Source: Bacilli bacterium (GTDB lineage Bacteria; Bacillota_I; Bacilli_A; RFN20; CAG-826). Taken from it: 64,000 nt of DNA. This document shows positions 50,497-59,478 of this stretch, in pieces. A program made the position numbers and the translations under genes. Every line of letters begins with the position of its first letter. Position 1 is the first letter of the stretch. Where the stretch lies: the NCBI GenBank assembly GCA_017651565.1, contig JAGCCQ010000050.1, positions 1 to 64,000 on the forward strand, given 5' to 3'. Below the pieces are notes generated by a model, which was not told the origin of the DNA, did no database searches, and saw only the letters and a list, made by a program, of their open reading frames with translations.

Positions 50497-51000
50497 ATGA
50501 GATTAAGAGAAGGAATTGATATAACAAAATCTATGGTAAAAAGTCTTAATGAAGAAGACGAAGTTGCAACTGATAATCAATATATGGAAAAACTTAAAAG
50601 TCTTATGGATCAACTTTCAGAAGAAGGAACTGCTTTAGAGAAAGATGTTTTAGACGATCAGTATGACGAAGTCGATGATTATGAAACACCACAAGATTTT
50701 TTAGAGCACCTTTGCGATTTACATATTGCAGACGGTAGCGTAACATCTATGATTTATTATGATGATACTCTTGCTTTTTTAGAAAAACACGAAGACGAAA
50801 TTAATGAATTATTAAGTGAGTTGTTAAAAGAAGTTGGAGGATCTTTCAAAGATTTATTTGGAGATAATTATGACGATACTGATCCAATGAATATAGGAAC
50901 TTCAAATAAAAACTTATTTGCCTGGTTTGGTTATGAAGAAATAGCCAGAAATCTTGCTTATAAGTTAAACGAACTTGGCGACTTTAACGCAAATATATAG
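50497..51000 (+). CDS. Tagged head-type protein, 167 aa
   Basis: I choose the ATG at 50497 because it gives MRLRE|GIDITKSMVKSLNE|E, like other tagged starts; a GTG at 50488 overlaps the previous gene. The RBS is weak. The remainder is very acidic and helical (YMEKLKSLMDQLSEEGTALE, LLSELLKEVGGSFKDLFGDN). No family is recognised. Confidence 0.45.
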   Translation: MRLREGIDITKSMVKSLNEEDEVATDNQYMEKLKSLMDQLSEEGTALEKDVLDDQYDEVDDYETPQDFLEHLCDLHIADGSVTSMIYYDDTLAFLEKHEDEINELLSELLKEVGGSFKDLFGDNYDDTDPMNIGTSNKNLFAWFGYEEIARNLAYKLNELGDFNANI

Positions 51001-51009
51001 GAGGTAAAA

Positions 51010-53250
51010 ATGAAAAAAGATAGATTATCAGAGAGTATTTTAAGTAATATTAAAGATGGTGGTGGTAACTTTCCAAAAAGAAAACCACTTAAAGAGTCAA
51101 AAGAGTCAGTAGTATCAAAGAAGAAATTAAAAGAAGGTAATTTCGTAATGGTTGATACACCAGATGGACCTATCTTTACTATGGCTGATGTTGTAAATAA
51201 ATGGAATAATACAAGACCAGAAGATAAAAAGTTAAAAGCAAAATCTGTTAAACCAGAGGATGTTCTTGGAAAGAAGTCTAAAAAAGACGGAAAGAAATTA
51301 AAGGAAAGTGCTGATACAGTTGAAAAAGTAATCGCAGAGGTTAATAACTTAAATAATAGCAACTTAACTAGAGGTAAATTAAAAAAAGCACTTGCCGATT
51401 TAGTTGGAGATGATTTTAATTGGTATAGAGTAGATCCAAATGATGACTATGAGTTTTCAGGATATTTTACTATAAACGATGAAGACTATGAGTTTTGTGT
51501 TAACTTTGCTGACGAGGTTTATGCCGAGTTTCGTAACGCTGATGGGGATATTCTAAATGAGTCTTGTAAAGGTAAAAAACCTAAAAAGACGATAAAAGAA
51601 GGCATTAAAGATGACGCTAAAAGTTTTATAAAGGCTAACGGTTTAGAAAGAGATTTAAAAACAAAAAGTCCAAGCGACTTTATGAAATCTGTAGATAAAA
51701 TGTTTGCAGATAATAATTTATGTACTTGGTGTGGAAAAAAGATAGTTGGAAAAGTTTGTAAAGATAAACACGGAAACCCTACTTGTGAAAAATGCTATAA
51801 AGAACTAAATGAGTCATATAAAGGAAAGAAATTAAAAGAGTCTGGTTTTAATTTATCTATACAAGGTACTTCAATTAAACCTTGTAATTGGTATTTAGAA
51901 AGAAAGTCAGAGTTTGACTCTTTATACTGTATGGCAATAGGTAGTGATAATTTAGATTATATTAAAGAAAAGTTAGACGTTTTTTATAATATGGCTAAAG
52001 ATAGTATACTAGATCCAGAACATCTTGGTTATGTTAATATGGCTGAAGGTTATAAAGGTAAAAGAAGTAAATTAAAAGAAAGTAGTGCAAACAGAAGAAA
52101 TAACTTTGCTAGTTATGTAAATAATGTTTGTAACTTCTTAAACAACTTAAGCCCTGAATTAAGTGAGGACCAAGCTGCCGAGTTAGTACATCAAGCTGCC
52201 TTTGTATACAACGATGAAGATTTAGAATTATACGAGTGTCATCATAGACTTACAGACGATATAATGAGTGAGTTGAATATTTCTGTTGAAACAGACGATG
52301 GAGATCGTATGCTTAAAACTTTACAAAGAGCAGTAGGTTATGATATTGACCTTGTTAATGAAAGTTGCAGAAGTAAGATGAGAAAAAAATTAAAAGAGTC
52401 AGATGATTTCGATATACCTAATATGACAGATGACGAATTATTTAGGTTGTTTTGGGAAATTAAAGATGATTTTGAGACAGGACAGTGGAGTTCTATGGAT
52501 GAATTGCTCCCTGCTATTGAGGAAGAACTTGAAAAAAGAGATTTAGAGCCTATATATAGTGACGAATATGACGCTTCTGTTGAGTTTGATGACGGCATTA
52601 TCGAATCTTGTAAGGGTAGAAAGAAAAAATCAATTAAAGAGAGTGCTGAAGAAGTAAAGGCTTTTTGGGATAAAGTTGGTAATAAAGAAATAAAAATTGG
52701 CGATAGTATTCCAATGGATAATAGCATAGGTAGTCAAGCAGAAATATTGGATCTTGGTGGAAGTTATTGGGACTATATTTTAGTTAAAGTAAATCACAAA
52801 AACGGAGATTATGAATATGTAGCTGCCTGGGCTCCAGGACTATATAATGATAAATTAGTTTGGGGACAAGGACATTATTTTGATACTGATTTAGACTCTG
52901 CTAGAAACTATTTTAAAAATAAAGTTGGTAGAGGTACAGTTTATACTGAAGCCTGTAAAGGTAGAAAGAAAAAATTAAAAGAAGATATAATAAAAGTTGG
53001 TGGCGTTGATCGTAACTATCGTGATGATATTGAAAGAGGAATTATGAACGAGATAAGATATGTTATTGATTCTGTTTTAGATTCTTTAGGTTCTGATGTA
53101 AGTGAAGAGAAACGCAAAAAACTAGAGGCTTTAACAGATGAAGATCTTTATAACATAGCGTCATCCGTATTATATGACAATCAATTCAATGTTGATTTAA
53201 GAAATGCTATCCAATATTATTTAGAACGATATATTAAAACATCTAGATAG
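51010..53250 (+). CDS. 746-aa polyprotein-like head protein with basic cleavable linkers
   Basis: It begins MKKDRLSE|SILSNI. Short acidic domains of about 60-110 residues are separated by basic linkers, each bracketed by LxE-type sites: NESCKGKKPKKTIKEG, NESYKGKKLKESG, AEGYKGKRSKLKESS, NESCRSKMRKKLKESD, IESCKGRKKKSIKESA and TEACKGRKKKLKED. Cutting at every site would release six basic peptides of about 9-13 residues and about seven domains. One domain has a zinc ribbon (CTWCGKK...CEKCYKE, about 238-261). T4 also packages small internal peptides made by gp21, but from its scaffold. No enzyme domain is recognised. Confidence 0.6.
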   Translation: MKKDRLSESILSNIKDGGGNFPKRKPLKESKESVVSKKKLKEGNFVMVDTPDGPIFTMADVVNKWNNTRPEDKKLKAKSVKPEDVLGKKSKKDGKKLKESADTVEKVIAEVNNLNNSNLTRGKLKKALADLVGDDFNWYRVDPNDDYEFSGYFTINDEDYEFCVNFADEVYAEFRNADGDILNESCKGKKPKKTIKEGIKDDAKSFIKANGLERDLKTKSPSDFMKSVDKMFADNNLCTWCGKKIVGKVCKDKHGNPTCEKCYKELNESYKGKKLKESGFNLSIQGTSIKPCNWYLERKSEFDSLYCMAIGSDNLDYIKEKLDVFYNMAKDSILDPEHLGYVNMAEGYKGKRSKLKESSANRRNNFASYVNNVCNFLNNLSPELSEDQAAELVHQAAFVYNDEDLELYECHHRLTDDIMSELNISVETDDGDRMLKTLQRAVGYDIDLVNESCRSKMRKKLKESDDFDIPNMTDDELFRLFWEIKDDFETGQWSSMDELLPAIEEELEKRDLEPIYSDEYDASVEFDDGIIESCKGRKKKSIKESAEEVKAFWDKVGNKEIKIGDSIPMDNSIGSQAEILDLGGSYWDYILVKVNHKNGDYEYVAAWAPGLYNDKLVWGQGHYFDTDLDSARNYFKNKVGRGTVYTEACKGRKKKLKEDIIKVGGVDRNYRDDIERGIMNEIRYVIDSVLDSLGSDVSEEKRKKLEALTDEDLYNIASSVLYDNQFNVDLRNAIQYYLERYIKTSR

Positions 53251-53262
53251 ATTATAAAATAT

Positions 53263-53283
53263 AAAAGGACGAAAGTCCTTTTT
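53263..53283 (+). terminator. Intrinsic terminator with GAAA tetraloop
   Basis: AAAAGGAC (53263-53270), GAAA loop, GTCCTTTTT (53275-53283). GNRA loops stabilise such short stems. It ends the operon of tagged proteins. Confidence 0.85.
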
Positions 53284-53310
53284 GTTTTGCATTTATGCGA
53301 GGTTTTTATA

Positions 53311-53318
53311 TATAAATA
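53311..53318 (+). promoter_or_regulatory. T4-like late promoter TATAAATA
   Basis: Exact TATAAATA at 53311-53318 in a true intergenic region between a terminator and the ATG at 53331, 20 nt downstream, followed by AGGAGG. It is the best-placed copy of the three and has no -35 hexamer. Confidence 0.6.
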
Positions 53319-53330
53319 TAGGAGGACTTT

Positions 53331-54779
53331 ATGACGAAGAAACAAGCAGAGAAAAAATATAAAGAGTATCTTGAAGGTCATATAGGAAATGTTAGTAAAG
53401 CCCTTGAACTCCTATATAGTCTTGAGATACCCTATGTTGTTAAAAATATAGATAAGTTAAGAAGTATTGTAAAAGAGCACGATAAGTCCAAATATGATGA
53501 GCCAGAGTGGTCTGCTTATCTTCATCATTTTTATCCTACTAAAAAGGAAGAGGAAATGATGGGAGAAGAGTTTGATGTTGCTGTTAAGCACCACATTAAA
53601 AATAATAAACATCATTGGGACTTCTGGTGTGACGAAAAGGGTAAGTTACAAAAAAATATAGATAGGGAAGATTATAAACTATACTGTATTGAAAGAATAT
53701 GTGATTGGTTAAGTATGGCAGGACAAAATGATGAAAGTCCAGACGGTTACTATAATGCTAATAAAGATTTTATAAAGCAACCAAAATATGCTAGAAAGAT
53801 GTGTGATGAGATCTTTGCTATTATCCCAAAAGACTATGCTAAAGATATGTGGAAGGGAAATAGAGGTAAACTTGATGAAGATATATATCTAAATAGAAAA
53901 GTAGTAGATAAACTTGGTAAAAGAGTTAAGAAGAGTAAAACATCTAATACCATAGAGATTGATACACAGATGACTAATCACGATAAACAATTAAAAGAGA
54001 TGAAGTTATCACAGATTAAAAATGACTCAAAGAGACAAGATCCAGAAAGAATTAGCAGATCAAAAAATGTTAAGTCAACTTATCTGGGTATGAGTAAGTT
54101 TGGTATCTTAAACTTTAAGACAACTTCAGAGTCAAGAAATGGTTATCATTATCAAACAATAGAGTTTAAAGATTTAAGACCTTTTGAAGATATAATTAAG
54201 AGTGGAAAAGATATAACACCACAAGATGTTAAGAAACAGTTACAAGATCAAGATATGAATATCTGGTGTACTGACGAGAGTTTTTCTTATTGGGCTTGGG
54301 GACATAAAGCATATAAACACGATTTCTTATACATTGATGAAAGAATACCAGACTTAAAGAAAAGAATACAGGCACCAACAGTTAATAATGTTGATCTAAA
54401 TGGGGGCTCTTGTAAGCATATATTATCTGTGATAGACTATGTTACGAAACCATTTGTATTATTGGCTATCGCTGACGATATAAATGAGTACTTAAAAGGT
54501 AATGAAGAAGTAAGTCCTAAATATAAGAAACAAGATGTTGCAGTGCAGAACCAATACGATCAAGTTGCAGAGTGGGATTGGTCTGATATTGAAGATTATA
54601 CAGGTTTAAGTAAGGCACAAATATTAAGAGACTTATCAAAAACAATACAAGTTGTACCTAGTATAGATAAGGGGGATGTACTAACTGATTTAGTTGGAGA
54701 GGCGTTACCTCAAGAGTCACAGGGTTTAAAAAGGGAGATAGTTAATAGAGCAGAGGAGTTACTAGCACAAGATAAATAG
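53331..54779 (+). CDS. DUF5662-like domain fused to a phage structural-type region
   Basis: 482 residues. Residues about 15-150 (GHIGNVSKALELLYSLEIPY, KLRSIVKEHDKSKYDEPEWS, DVAVKHHIKNNKHHWDFW) match the DUF5662 layout, with an HDxSK motif and the HH pairs of a probable metal-binding helical domain. The rest (YLGMSKFGILNFKTTSES, IWCTDESFSYWAWGHKAYKH) is unrelated and of unknown function. It lacks a CTS-like N-terminus although it sits among tagged genes, so it is probably not an internal head protein. Function is unknown. Confidence 0.55.
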   Translation: MTKKQAEKKYKEYLEGHIGNVSKALELLYSLEIPYVVKNIDKLRSIVKEHDKSKYDEPEWSAYLHHFYPTKKEEEMMGEEFDVAVKHHIKNNKHHWDFWCDEKGKLQKNIDREDYKLYCIERICDWLSMAGQNDESPDGYYNANKDFIKQPKYARKMCDEIFAIIPKDYAKDMWKGNRGKLDEDIYLNRKVVDKLGKRVKKSKTSNTIEIDTQMTNHDKQLKEMKLSQIKNDSKRQDPERISRSKNVKSTYLGMSKFGILNFKTTSESRNGYHYQTIEFKDLRPFEDIIKSGKDITPQDVKKQLQDQDMNIWCTDESFSYWAWGHKAYKHDFLYIDERIPDLKKRIQAPTVNNVDLNGGSCKHILSVIDYVTKPFVLLAIADDINEYLKGNEEVSPKYKKQDVAVQNQYDQVAEWDWSDIEDYTGLSKAQILRDLSKTIQVVPSIDKGDVLTDLVGEALPQESQGLKREIVNRAEELLAQDK

Positions 54780-54798
54780 TAAGAGGAGATTTTATAGT

Positions 54799-55845
54799 AT
54801 GGTAGATGTTATTATTCCTGCATATAATAGTCAGGATACAATTATTAGAACATTAAGCAGTATTGCTATGCAATTAGATAGGGAAAACATTATGGTTACG
54901 ATTGTTAACGATGGTGGAGAACCTTATACAGATATAATAAAAATATTTGAACCTATTTTAAAAATAAAAGAAATAGGTTATAAAGAAAACAAAGGACCAG
55001 GTTATGCAAGACAGTATGGTATTGATAATACTAATAATGATTACATAATCTTTATAGACGCAGACGATACATTTTTAGAGGCTTGTTCTGTCTGGCTTCT
55101 AACAAATGCGATAAAAGAGTCAAATGCGAAATTAGTTATTAGTCCGTTCGTCCAAATAGGTAAGCACTGCGAACAAAGTGTTATCCCTGCTAACCTAACT
55201 TGGATATTCGGACATATTTATCAAAGAAACTTTTTAACAAAACATAATATAAGATTTACACCAACAAGATCAAATGAAGATGTTGGGTTTAATACAATGG
55301 TATATAATATAGCATTTCATTATTTTGGAGATAATGGTGGTAAACTTTTAACCACTCCAACTTATGAGTGGCATTATAACGAAGCCTCTATTACAAGAAG
55401 AGGTAAAGATGAGTATGAGTATGGTATCTGTACTCCAGGTTATATTTATAACTTACATAATGCTTTCGATGTTTGTATTAGAGAAGGTGTTACATTAAAA
55501 GAAATAGCAAAAGCTGTTCTTGAGTCATTATTTAGTTGTTTTGTTTACTATAATGTTGCTCTTGCTAAAGAAGTACCAGCACAAACATTATGGTCTATAG
55601 AAGAATTAAGCCGTAAGTTTTACTATGATTATTATAATCAAGTACAAGACTTTATATCAAAAGACGAGTATAAAGAGATCTATACTCAAGCGTATAATAG
55701 TAAAGGAGCACACTTACAAGGAATAATACCTAAAATGACTTTAGAAGGGTTTATTGAATTAATGTTTAGTAAAGAAGTTAATGAAAAAGATTACGCACAA
55801 TTTGAAAAAGAAGTACAAAGTGTAGCAGAAGAAGAAAGAAATTAA
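54799..55845 (+). CDS. Family 2 (GT-A) glycosyltransferase
   Basis: 348 residues. VDVIIPAYNSQDTIIRTLSS, MVTIVNDGG, ENKGPGYARQYGIDNTNNDY and IIFIDADDTFLE give the GT2 nucleotide-binding fold with its metal-binding DADD (about residues 92-95). The C-terminal half (YEWHYNEASITRRGKDEYE and helices) would bind the acceptor. The substrate could be a capsid protein, phage DNA or host surface glycan. No sugar-nucleotide pathway is nearby. It has no membrane segment and no CTS-like N-terminus. Confidence 0.85.
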   Translation: MVDVIIPAYNSQDTIIRTLSSIAMQLDRENIMVTIVNDGGEPYTDIIKIFEPILKIKEIGYKENKGPGYARQYGIDNTNNDYIIFIDADDTFLEACSVWLLTNAIKESNAKLVISPFVQIGKHCEQSVIPANLTWIFGHIYQRNFLTKHNIRFTPTRSNEDVGFNTMVYNIAFHYFGDNGGKLLTTPTYEWHYNEASITRRGKDEYEYGICTPGYIYNLHNAFDVCIREGVTLKEIAKAVLESLFSCFVYYNVALAKEVPAQTLWSIEELSRKFYYDYYNQVQDFISKDEYKEIYTQAYNSKGAHLQGIIPKMTLEGFIELMFSKEVNEKDYAQFEKEVQSVAEEERN

Positions 55846-55866
55846 TTAAGAGAGGAGTTGAAAGTT

Positions 55867-56409
55867 ATGAGATTAAACAACGAGATACTTTCAAGTCTTA
55901 AAAAAGAAAAATTAAGAGAGTCAATGTGGAAAAAATCTTTTGGTAAGAAACAAAAGTTTATTGACGATAAGCCACAACAACAAATACAAGAGGACTTAAT
56001 ACCTCTTTTAAATGCTTATGGTATTAAAATGATAGCAAAGCCATATATTAATAGACCACAACAACAAACATATATTGGGTTTGATAATAATAACAATAGA
56101 ATACATCTAACTTTCTCTATAAGTCCTAGAGTTGTTGACGATAACTTTGGTAATATTGCTGTTAGTATTCGTTATAAAGGTAAGGATGAAGATTTAGGAA
56201 CTATTGATATAAGTACACCACAGGGACTTGACGAAACTTTCTCTTTAATAACAAGTGCTCTAGAATATTTAGGACTTGATATTGAGGGTAATGGTAAGGA
56301 AGAGGAAAAGCCTAAAGAAGAGAACGATCCAGATGTAGACGAATTAATTAAGTTTAAGAGTAGTTTAAAAGAAAGTGAACTTAAAGAATTGGAGGTAGTC
56401 TATGAGTAG
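55867..56409 (+). CDS. Tagged head-type protein, 180 aa
   Basis: I choose the ATG at 55867, ten bases after GAGGAG, over a TTG adjacent to the RBS. It begins MRLNNEILSSLKKEKLRE|S, then a basic patch (MWKKSFGKKQKFIDDK) and a central domain (LIPLLNAYGIKMIAKPYINR, IRYKGKDEDLGTIDIS). The C-terminus is acidic. It overlaps the FtsK-like gene by 8 nt, so the two are probably coupled. Confidence 0.5.
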   Translation: MRLNNEILSSLKKEKLRESMWKKSFGKKQKFIDDKPQQQIQEDLIPLLNAYGIKMIAKPYINRPQQQTYIGFDNNNNRIHLTFSISPRVVDDNFGNIAVSIRYKGKDEDLGTIDISTPQGLDETFSLITSALEYLGLDIEGNGKEEEKPKEENDPDVDELIKFKSSLKESELKELEVVYE

Positions 56410-57940
56410 AAATATTTATTATAAGATATTAGAAGCTAATAGTGCTATTGCCAACAAAGTTGCTGGAGAAGTTAGAACTAAATATAAAAATAAGGAGACA
56501 GGGGAGTTAACAAAGTCTATAGAAGATGTTAGAAGAGAATACCCCTATTATGATATAGAAGATGTTGATCTTGGTTATAATATGGCGAAAGAGGAAACAG
56601 AAAAGGAACAAGAACAAAAACAAAAGGAAACACCAAGTAAGGACGAGTTAACACAAGAACAAATAGATACAGGAAATAAGATAGTAGAAATCTTGGCTAG
56701 TTATGGAATTAAAGCAGAGTTTATCACTGCTAAAAAAGGTCCTAATGTAACTCAATATTCTTTTAGTCTTGCAGGTGGAACAAGAATAAATGATGTTAAA
56801 AGACTAGATAAAGAAATTGCTATGGGACTTGCTGTTAAGAGTGTATCTGTAGAACAAGTAGAAGGAACTTCATATATAGGAATACAAGTACCAAACGAGC
56901 AAATAAATAATGTATCTTTAGACGAGGTTTTAAATAACACTAAAAAAGAAGGTTTATCTTTTGGGTTAGGTGTTAACTTAAAAGGAGAGCCTGTTAGTGC
57001 TGATATTCTAAAACTTCAGCATATACTTATTGGTGGATCAACAGGATCAGGTAAATCTTCTTGTATAAACTCTATAATATGCTCTTTAATTAAAGAATAT
57101 AGTCCAGAGCAAGTTAAGTTAGTTTTAATAGATCCTAAAAGGGTTGAATTGGCTCCATATTCAAACATTTCTCACTTATTAATGCCAATTATAACTGACT
57201 CACAAAAAGCGTCAGAAACGCTTAAAAACTTAATTTCAGAGATGGATAAAAGGTATAGTACTTTTGAAAAAGTTGGAGTTAAGAATATTGAAAGTTATAA
57301 TAACCTAGTGACAAAGGCAAAAGAGTCTGGTAAGAATATTAAACTAATGCCTTATATAGTTGTTGTTATAGATGAGTTGGCTGACTTAATGCAAACAACA
57401 GGAAAAGAAGTTGAGTCATCAATTCAAAGACTTACACAACTAGCAAGAGCCTCTGGTATCCACTTAATAGTAGCAACGCAAAGACCTTCAGTAGATGTTG
57501 TTACGGGTGTTATAAAATCTAATTTAGTAAGTAGAATAGCTTTTACAACATCATCTGGTGTTGATAGTAAAACAATTATAGATAAACAAGGTGCAGAAAA
57601 ACTTTTAGGTAAAGGCGATATGCTTTATAGACCTGTTGGATCAAGTAATGCTTCTAGATTACAAGGTGTTTATGTACCTGATGATGAGGTTGAGGATATT
57701 GTAAGAGAAGTTAAAAATAAATACCCAACACAGAATAGTGGTACTGAAGAGACAGTACAAAAAACTGATATAAAAGATAATATTGATAATTATATAGATA
57801 GTGCCGTACAGTTGGCAAATAAGTATGGAAAAGTATCCCCTGCTATATTACAAATAGGGTTACATATACCTTATAGTAAAGCAGTGGCTATTATAAATAA
57901 AATGATAGAAAAAGGAATAATTAAAAATAAGGAGGAATAG
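56402..57940 (+). CDS. FtsK/SpoIIIE-family DNA translocase with CTS-like N-terminus
   Basis: 512 residues. It begins MSRNIYYKILE|A, like the tagged proteins. It has the full soluble FtsK motor: an alpha/beta clamp region (IKAEFITAKKGPNVTQYSF), Walker A LIGGSTGSGKSS (about 208-219), Walker B PYIVVVIDELADLM (about 316-329), ATQRPSVDVVTGVIKSNL and IAFTTSSGVDSKTII. A C-terminal winged helix like FtsK gamma follows (VSPAILQIGLHIPYSKAVAI). The membrane domain is absent. FtsK motors move along dsDNA. The tag suggests it is packaged in the head, where it might act on DNA after entry; this is inference. Confidence 0.88.
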   Translation: MSRNIYYKILEANSAIANKVAGEVRTKYKNKETGELTKSIEDVRREYPYYDIEDVDLGYNMAKEETEKEQEQKQKETPSKDELTQEQIDTGNKIVEILASYGIKAEFITAKKGPNVTQYSFSLAGGTRINDVKRLDKEIAMGLAVKSVSVEQVEGTSYIGIQVPNEQINNVSLDEVLNNTKKEGLSFGLGVNLKGEPVSADILKLQHILIGGSTGSGKSSCINSIICSLIKEYSPEQVKLVLIDPKRVELAPYSNISHLLMPIITDSQKASETLKNLISEMDKRYSTFEKVGVKNIESYNNLVTKAKESGKNIKLMPYIVVVIDELADLMQTTGKEVESSIQRLTQLARASGIHLIVATQRPSVDVVTGVIKSNLVSRIAFTTSSGVDSKTIIDKQGAEKLLGKGDMLYRPVGSSNASRLQGVYVPDDEVEDIVREVKNKYPTQNSGTEETVQKTDIKDNIDNYIDSAVQLANKYGKVSPAILQIGLHIPYSKAVAIINKMIEKGIIKNKEE

Positions 57941-57941
57941 T

Positions 57942-58475
57942 ATGAAACTTAATGAAAGTATTTTACATAATTTAAAGGAAGGTAGCCCTGTAACAGTTAT
58001 ATGTGGTGGGACAAAGTTTGAGTTTGATAGTTTAGATAAAGCAAAGTCTTTCTGGTTAAACTGTTACTATAATAGTGAAGGATCAGAGCAAAGTAGATAT
58101 GAAGATATTTTAATGGATCTAAATGACGGAGAAACTTTTGTTACTGACGGATCAACTCCAAAATCTGGTGTTGACCTATACAATAAATACAAGGGTGTTA
58201 AGGACTCTGGAAAGTATAAAGTAATGGATAGAGAATATACTTTAGGTGGAGATAGTTGGAAAACAGCAGAAGATTATATCACTTTCTTTAATGGATCTGA
58301 TCTTGCTAGAAGTAAATCTACTTGGAAAGAGTTTAGAGACGAAATGGCTAAAGGTGGCTATGACAAGGAGTCTAAATATTTACAAAATAAATTAGAAAAA
58401 GATTTTGGTGTTAAACTTGAGGGAGCAACACCAAGAAGACATAAAGGCGTTAGAAGAAAAAGAGGAGGGTGTTAG
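57942..58475 (+). CDS. Tagged head-type protein with basic tail, 177 aa
   Basis: It begins MKLNE|SILHNLKE|G with two possible sites. The middle is an acidic mixed domain (VTVICGGTKFEFDSLDKAKS, YITFFNGSDLARSKSTWKEF). The last 17 residues (GATPRRHKGVRRKRGGC) are strongly basic, giving a potential DNA-binding tail. It follows the FtsK-like gene after one base. No family. Confidence 0.5.
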   Translation: MKLNESILHNLKEGSPVTVICGGTKFEFDSLDKAKSFWLNCYYNSEGSEQSRYEDILMDLNDGETFVTDGSTPKSGVDLYNKYKGVKDSGKYKVMDREYTLGGDSWKTAEDYITFFNGSDLARSKSTWKEFRDEMAKGGYDKESKYLQNKLEKDFGVKLEGATPRRHKGVRRKRGGC

Positions 58476-58476
58476 T

Positions 58477-59469
58477 ATGCGAGTACATAACAGAATACTA
58501 TCACTATTAAAGGAAGAGTATAGTGATAACTATAAAGAGTTATTATCATCTTTACACAATGTTGCCGAAATGTTTGGCGAAGATATGCTTGATGATGAAG
58601 GCGATGTTTTTGGTGGAACTGCTGATAGTTATGCTAGTGAAATGTTAGAGCAACATTTATTTGACGCTATTTACTATAATGAGTTATTCTCTGGTCTTGG
58701 AGACGAAAAGATTTCAAATATATATAATGAGATACTTGACTATCTTTCATCTGGTAAAGTTGTGTCTGAAGAGTGGCTTAAGGGACTTTTAAGTAAGTAC
58801 GGAATTAATGTTGGTGGTGTAGAAGAGAAACCAAAGGCAAAACAACCAAGTAAGAAAAGTTATAGACAAAGTGAGTTTAAAAAGTTAGCCATTGATAATC
58901 TTGGCTTTGATTATCAAATTAAAATAAAATCTCAAGATGGAGAAACTAAATGGCTAGATATAAGCCCTAAAGAATTATCTGGTATAGAAGGTATTTTAGT
59001 ACATAATTTAAAAGAAGGAACTATCTATAAATGGGATAGAGATAAGGGTTATGGATATTTTACTTCAAGTGATAATGATAATAAATCAGAAGAACCAAAA
59101 CATAAGATTAGTAGAACAGACTATTCAAACGATGAAGACTTTTTAAGCGAATTAAAACCAGGATATTCTTCTGAAATTGAAAACGATTATGTTATAAGAA
59201 ATATTGGCGATGGTTTTCAAATATATTCAATTCATCCTTACGATGAAACAGATTATTCTTTTGCTAAATCTAAAGATGGTATTAATTGGATAGTTGTTGA
59301 TCCAGAGAAAAGAACTCTTGATTTACAAACAGTAACAAAACCAGCAACAACTTATGAGATTAAAATCGAGCCATCTAACCCTGCTGTTTATGAAAACGAT
59401 CTTACAGCAGTTGTTGATAAAATGAGAGAGATTGACGCTACTAAAAAGCCAAGAATAGATAGAACATAG
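58477..59469 (+). CDS. Tagged head-type protein, 330 aa
   Basis: It begins MRVHNRILSLLKE|E from the ATG at 58477 (GAGGAGGG RBS). Two or three domains can be guessed: a helical N-terminal part (LLSSLHNVAEMFGEDMLDDE), a central basic segment (KPKAKQPSKKSYRQSEFKKL) and a beta-rich C-terminal half (YVIRNIGDGFQIYSIHPYDE). No internal [L/I]xE-[S/A/G] site stands out. Not recognised. Confidence 0.5.
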   Translation: MRVHNRILSLLKEEYSDNYKELLSSLHNVAEMFGEDMLDDEGDVFGGTADSYASEMLEQHLFDAIYYNELFSGLGDEKISNIYNEILDYLSSGKVVSEEWLKGLLSKYGINVGGVEEKPKAKQPSKKSYRQSEFKKLAIDNLGFDYQIKIKSQDGETKWLDISPKELSGIEGILVHNLKEGTIYKWDRDKGYGYFTSSDNDNKSEEPKHKISRTDYSNDEDFLSELKPGYSSEIENDYVIRNIGDGFQIYSIHPYDETDYSFAKSKDGINWIVVDPEKRTLDLQTVTKPATTYEIKIEPSNPAVYENDLTAVVDKMREIDATKKPRIDRT

Positions 59470-59478
59470 GAGGAAGTT

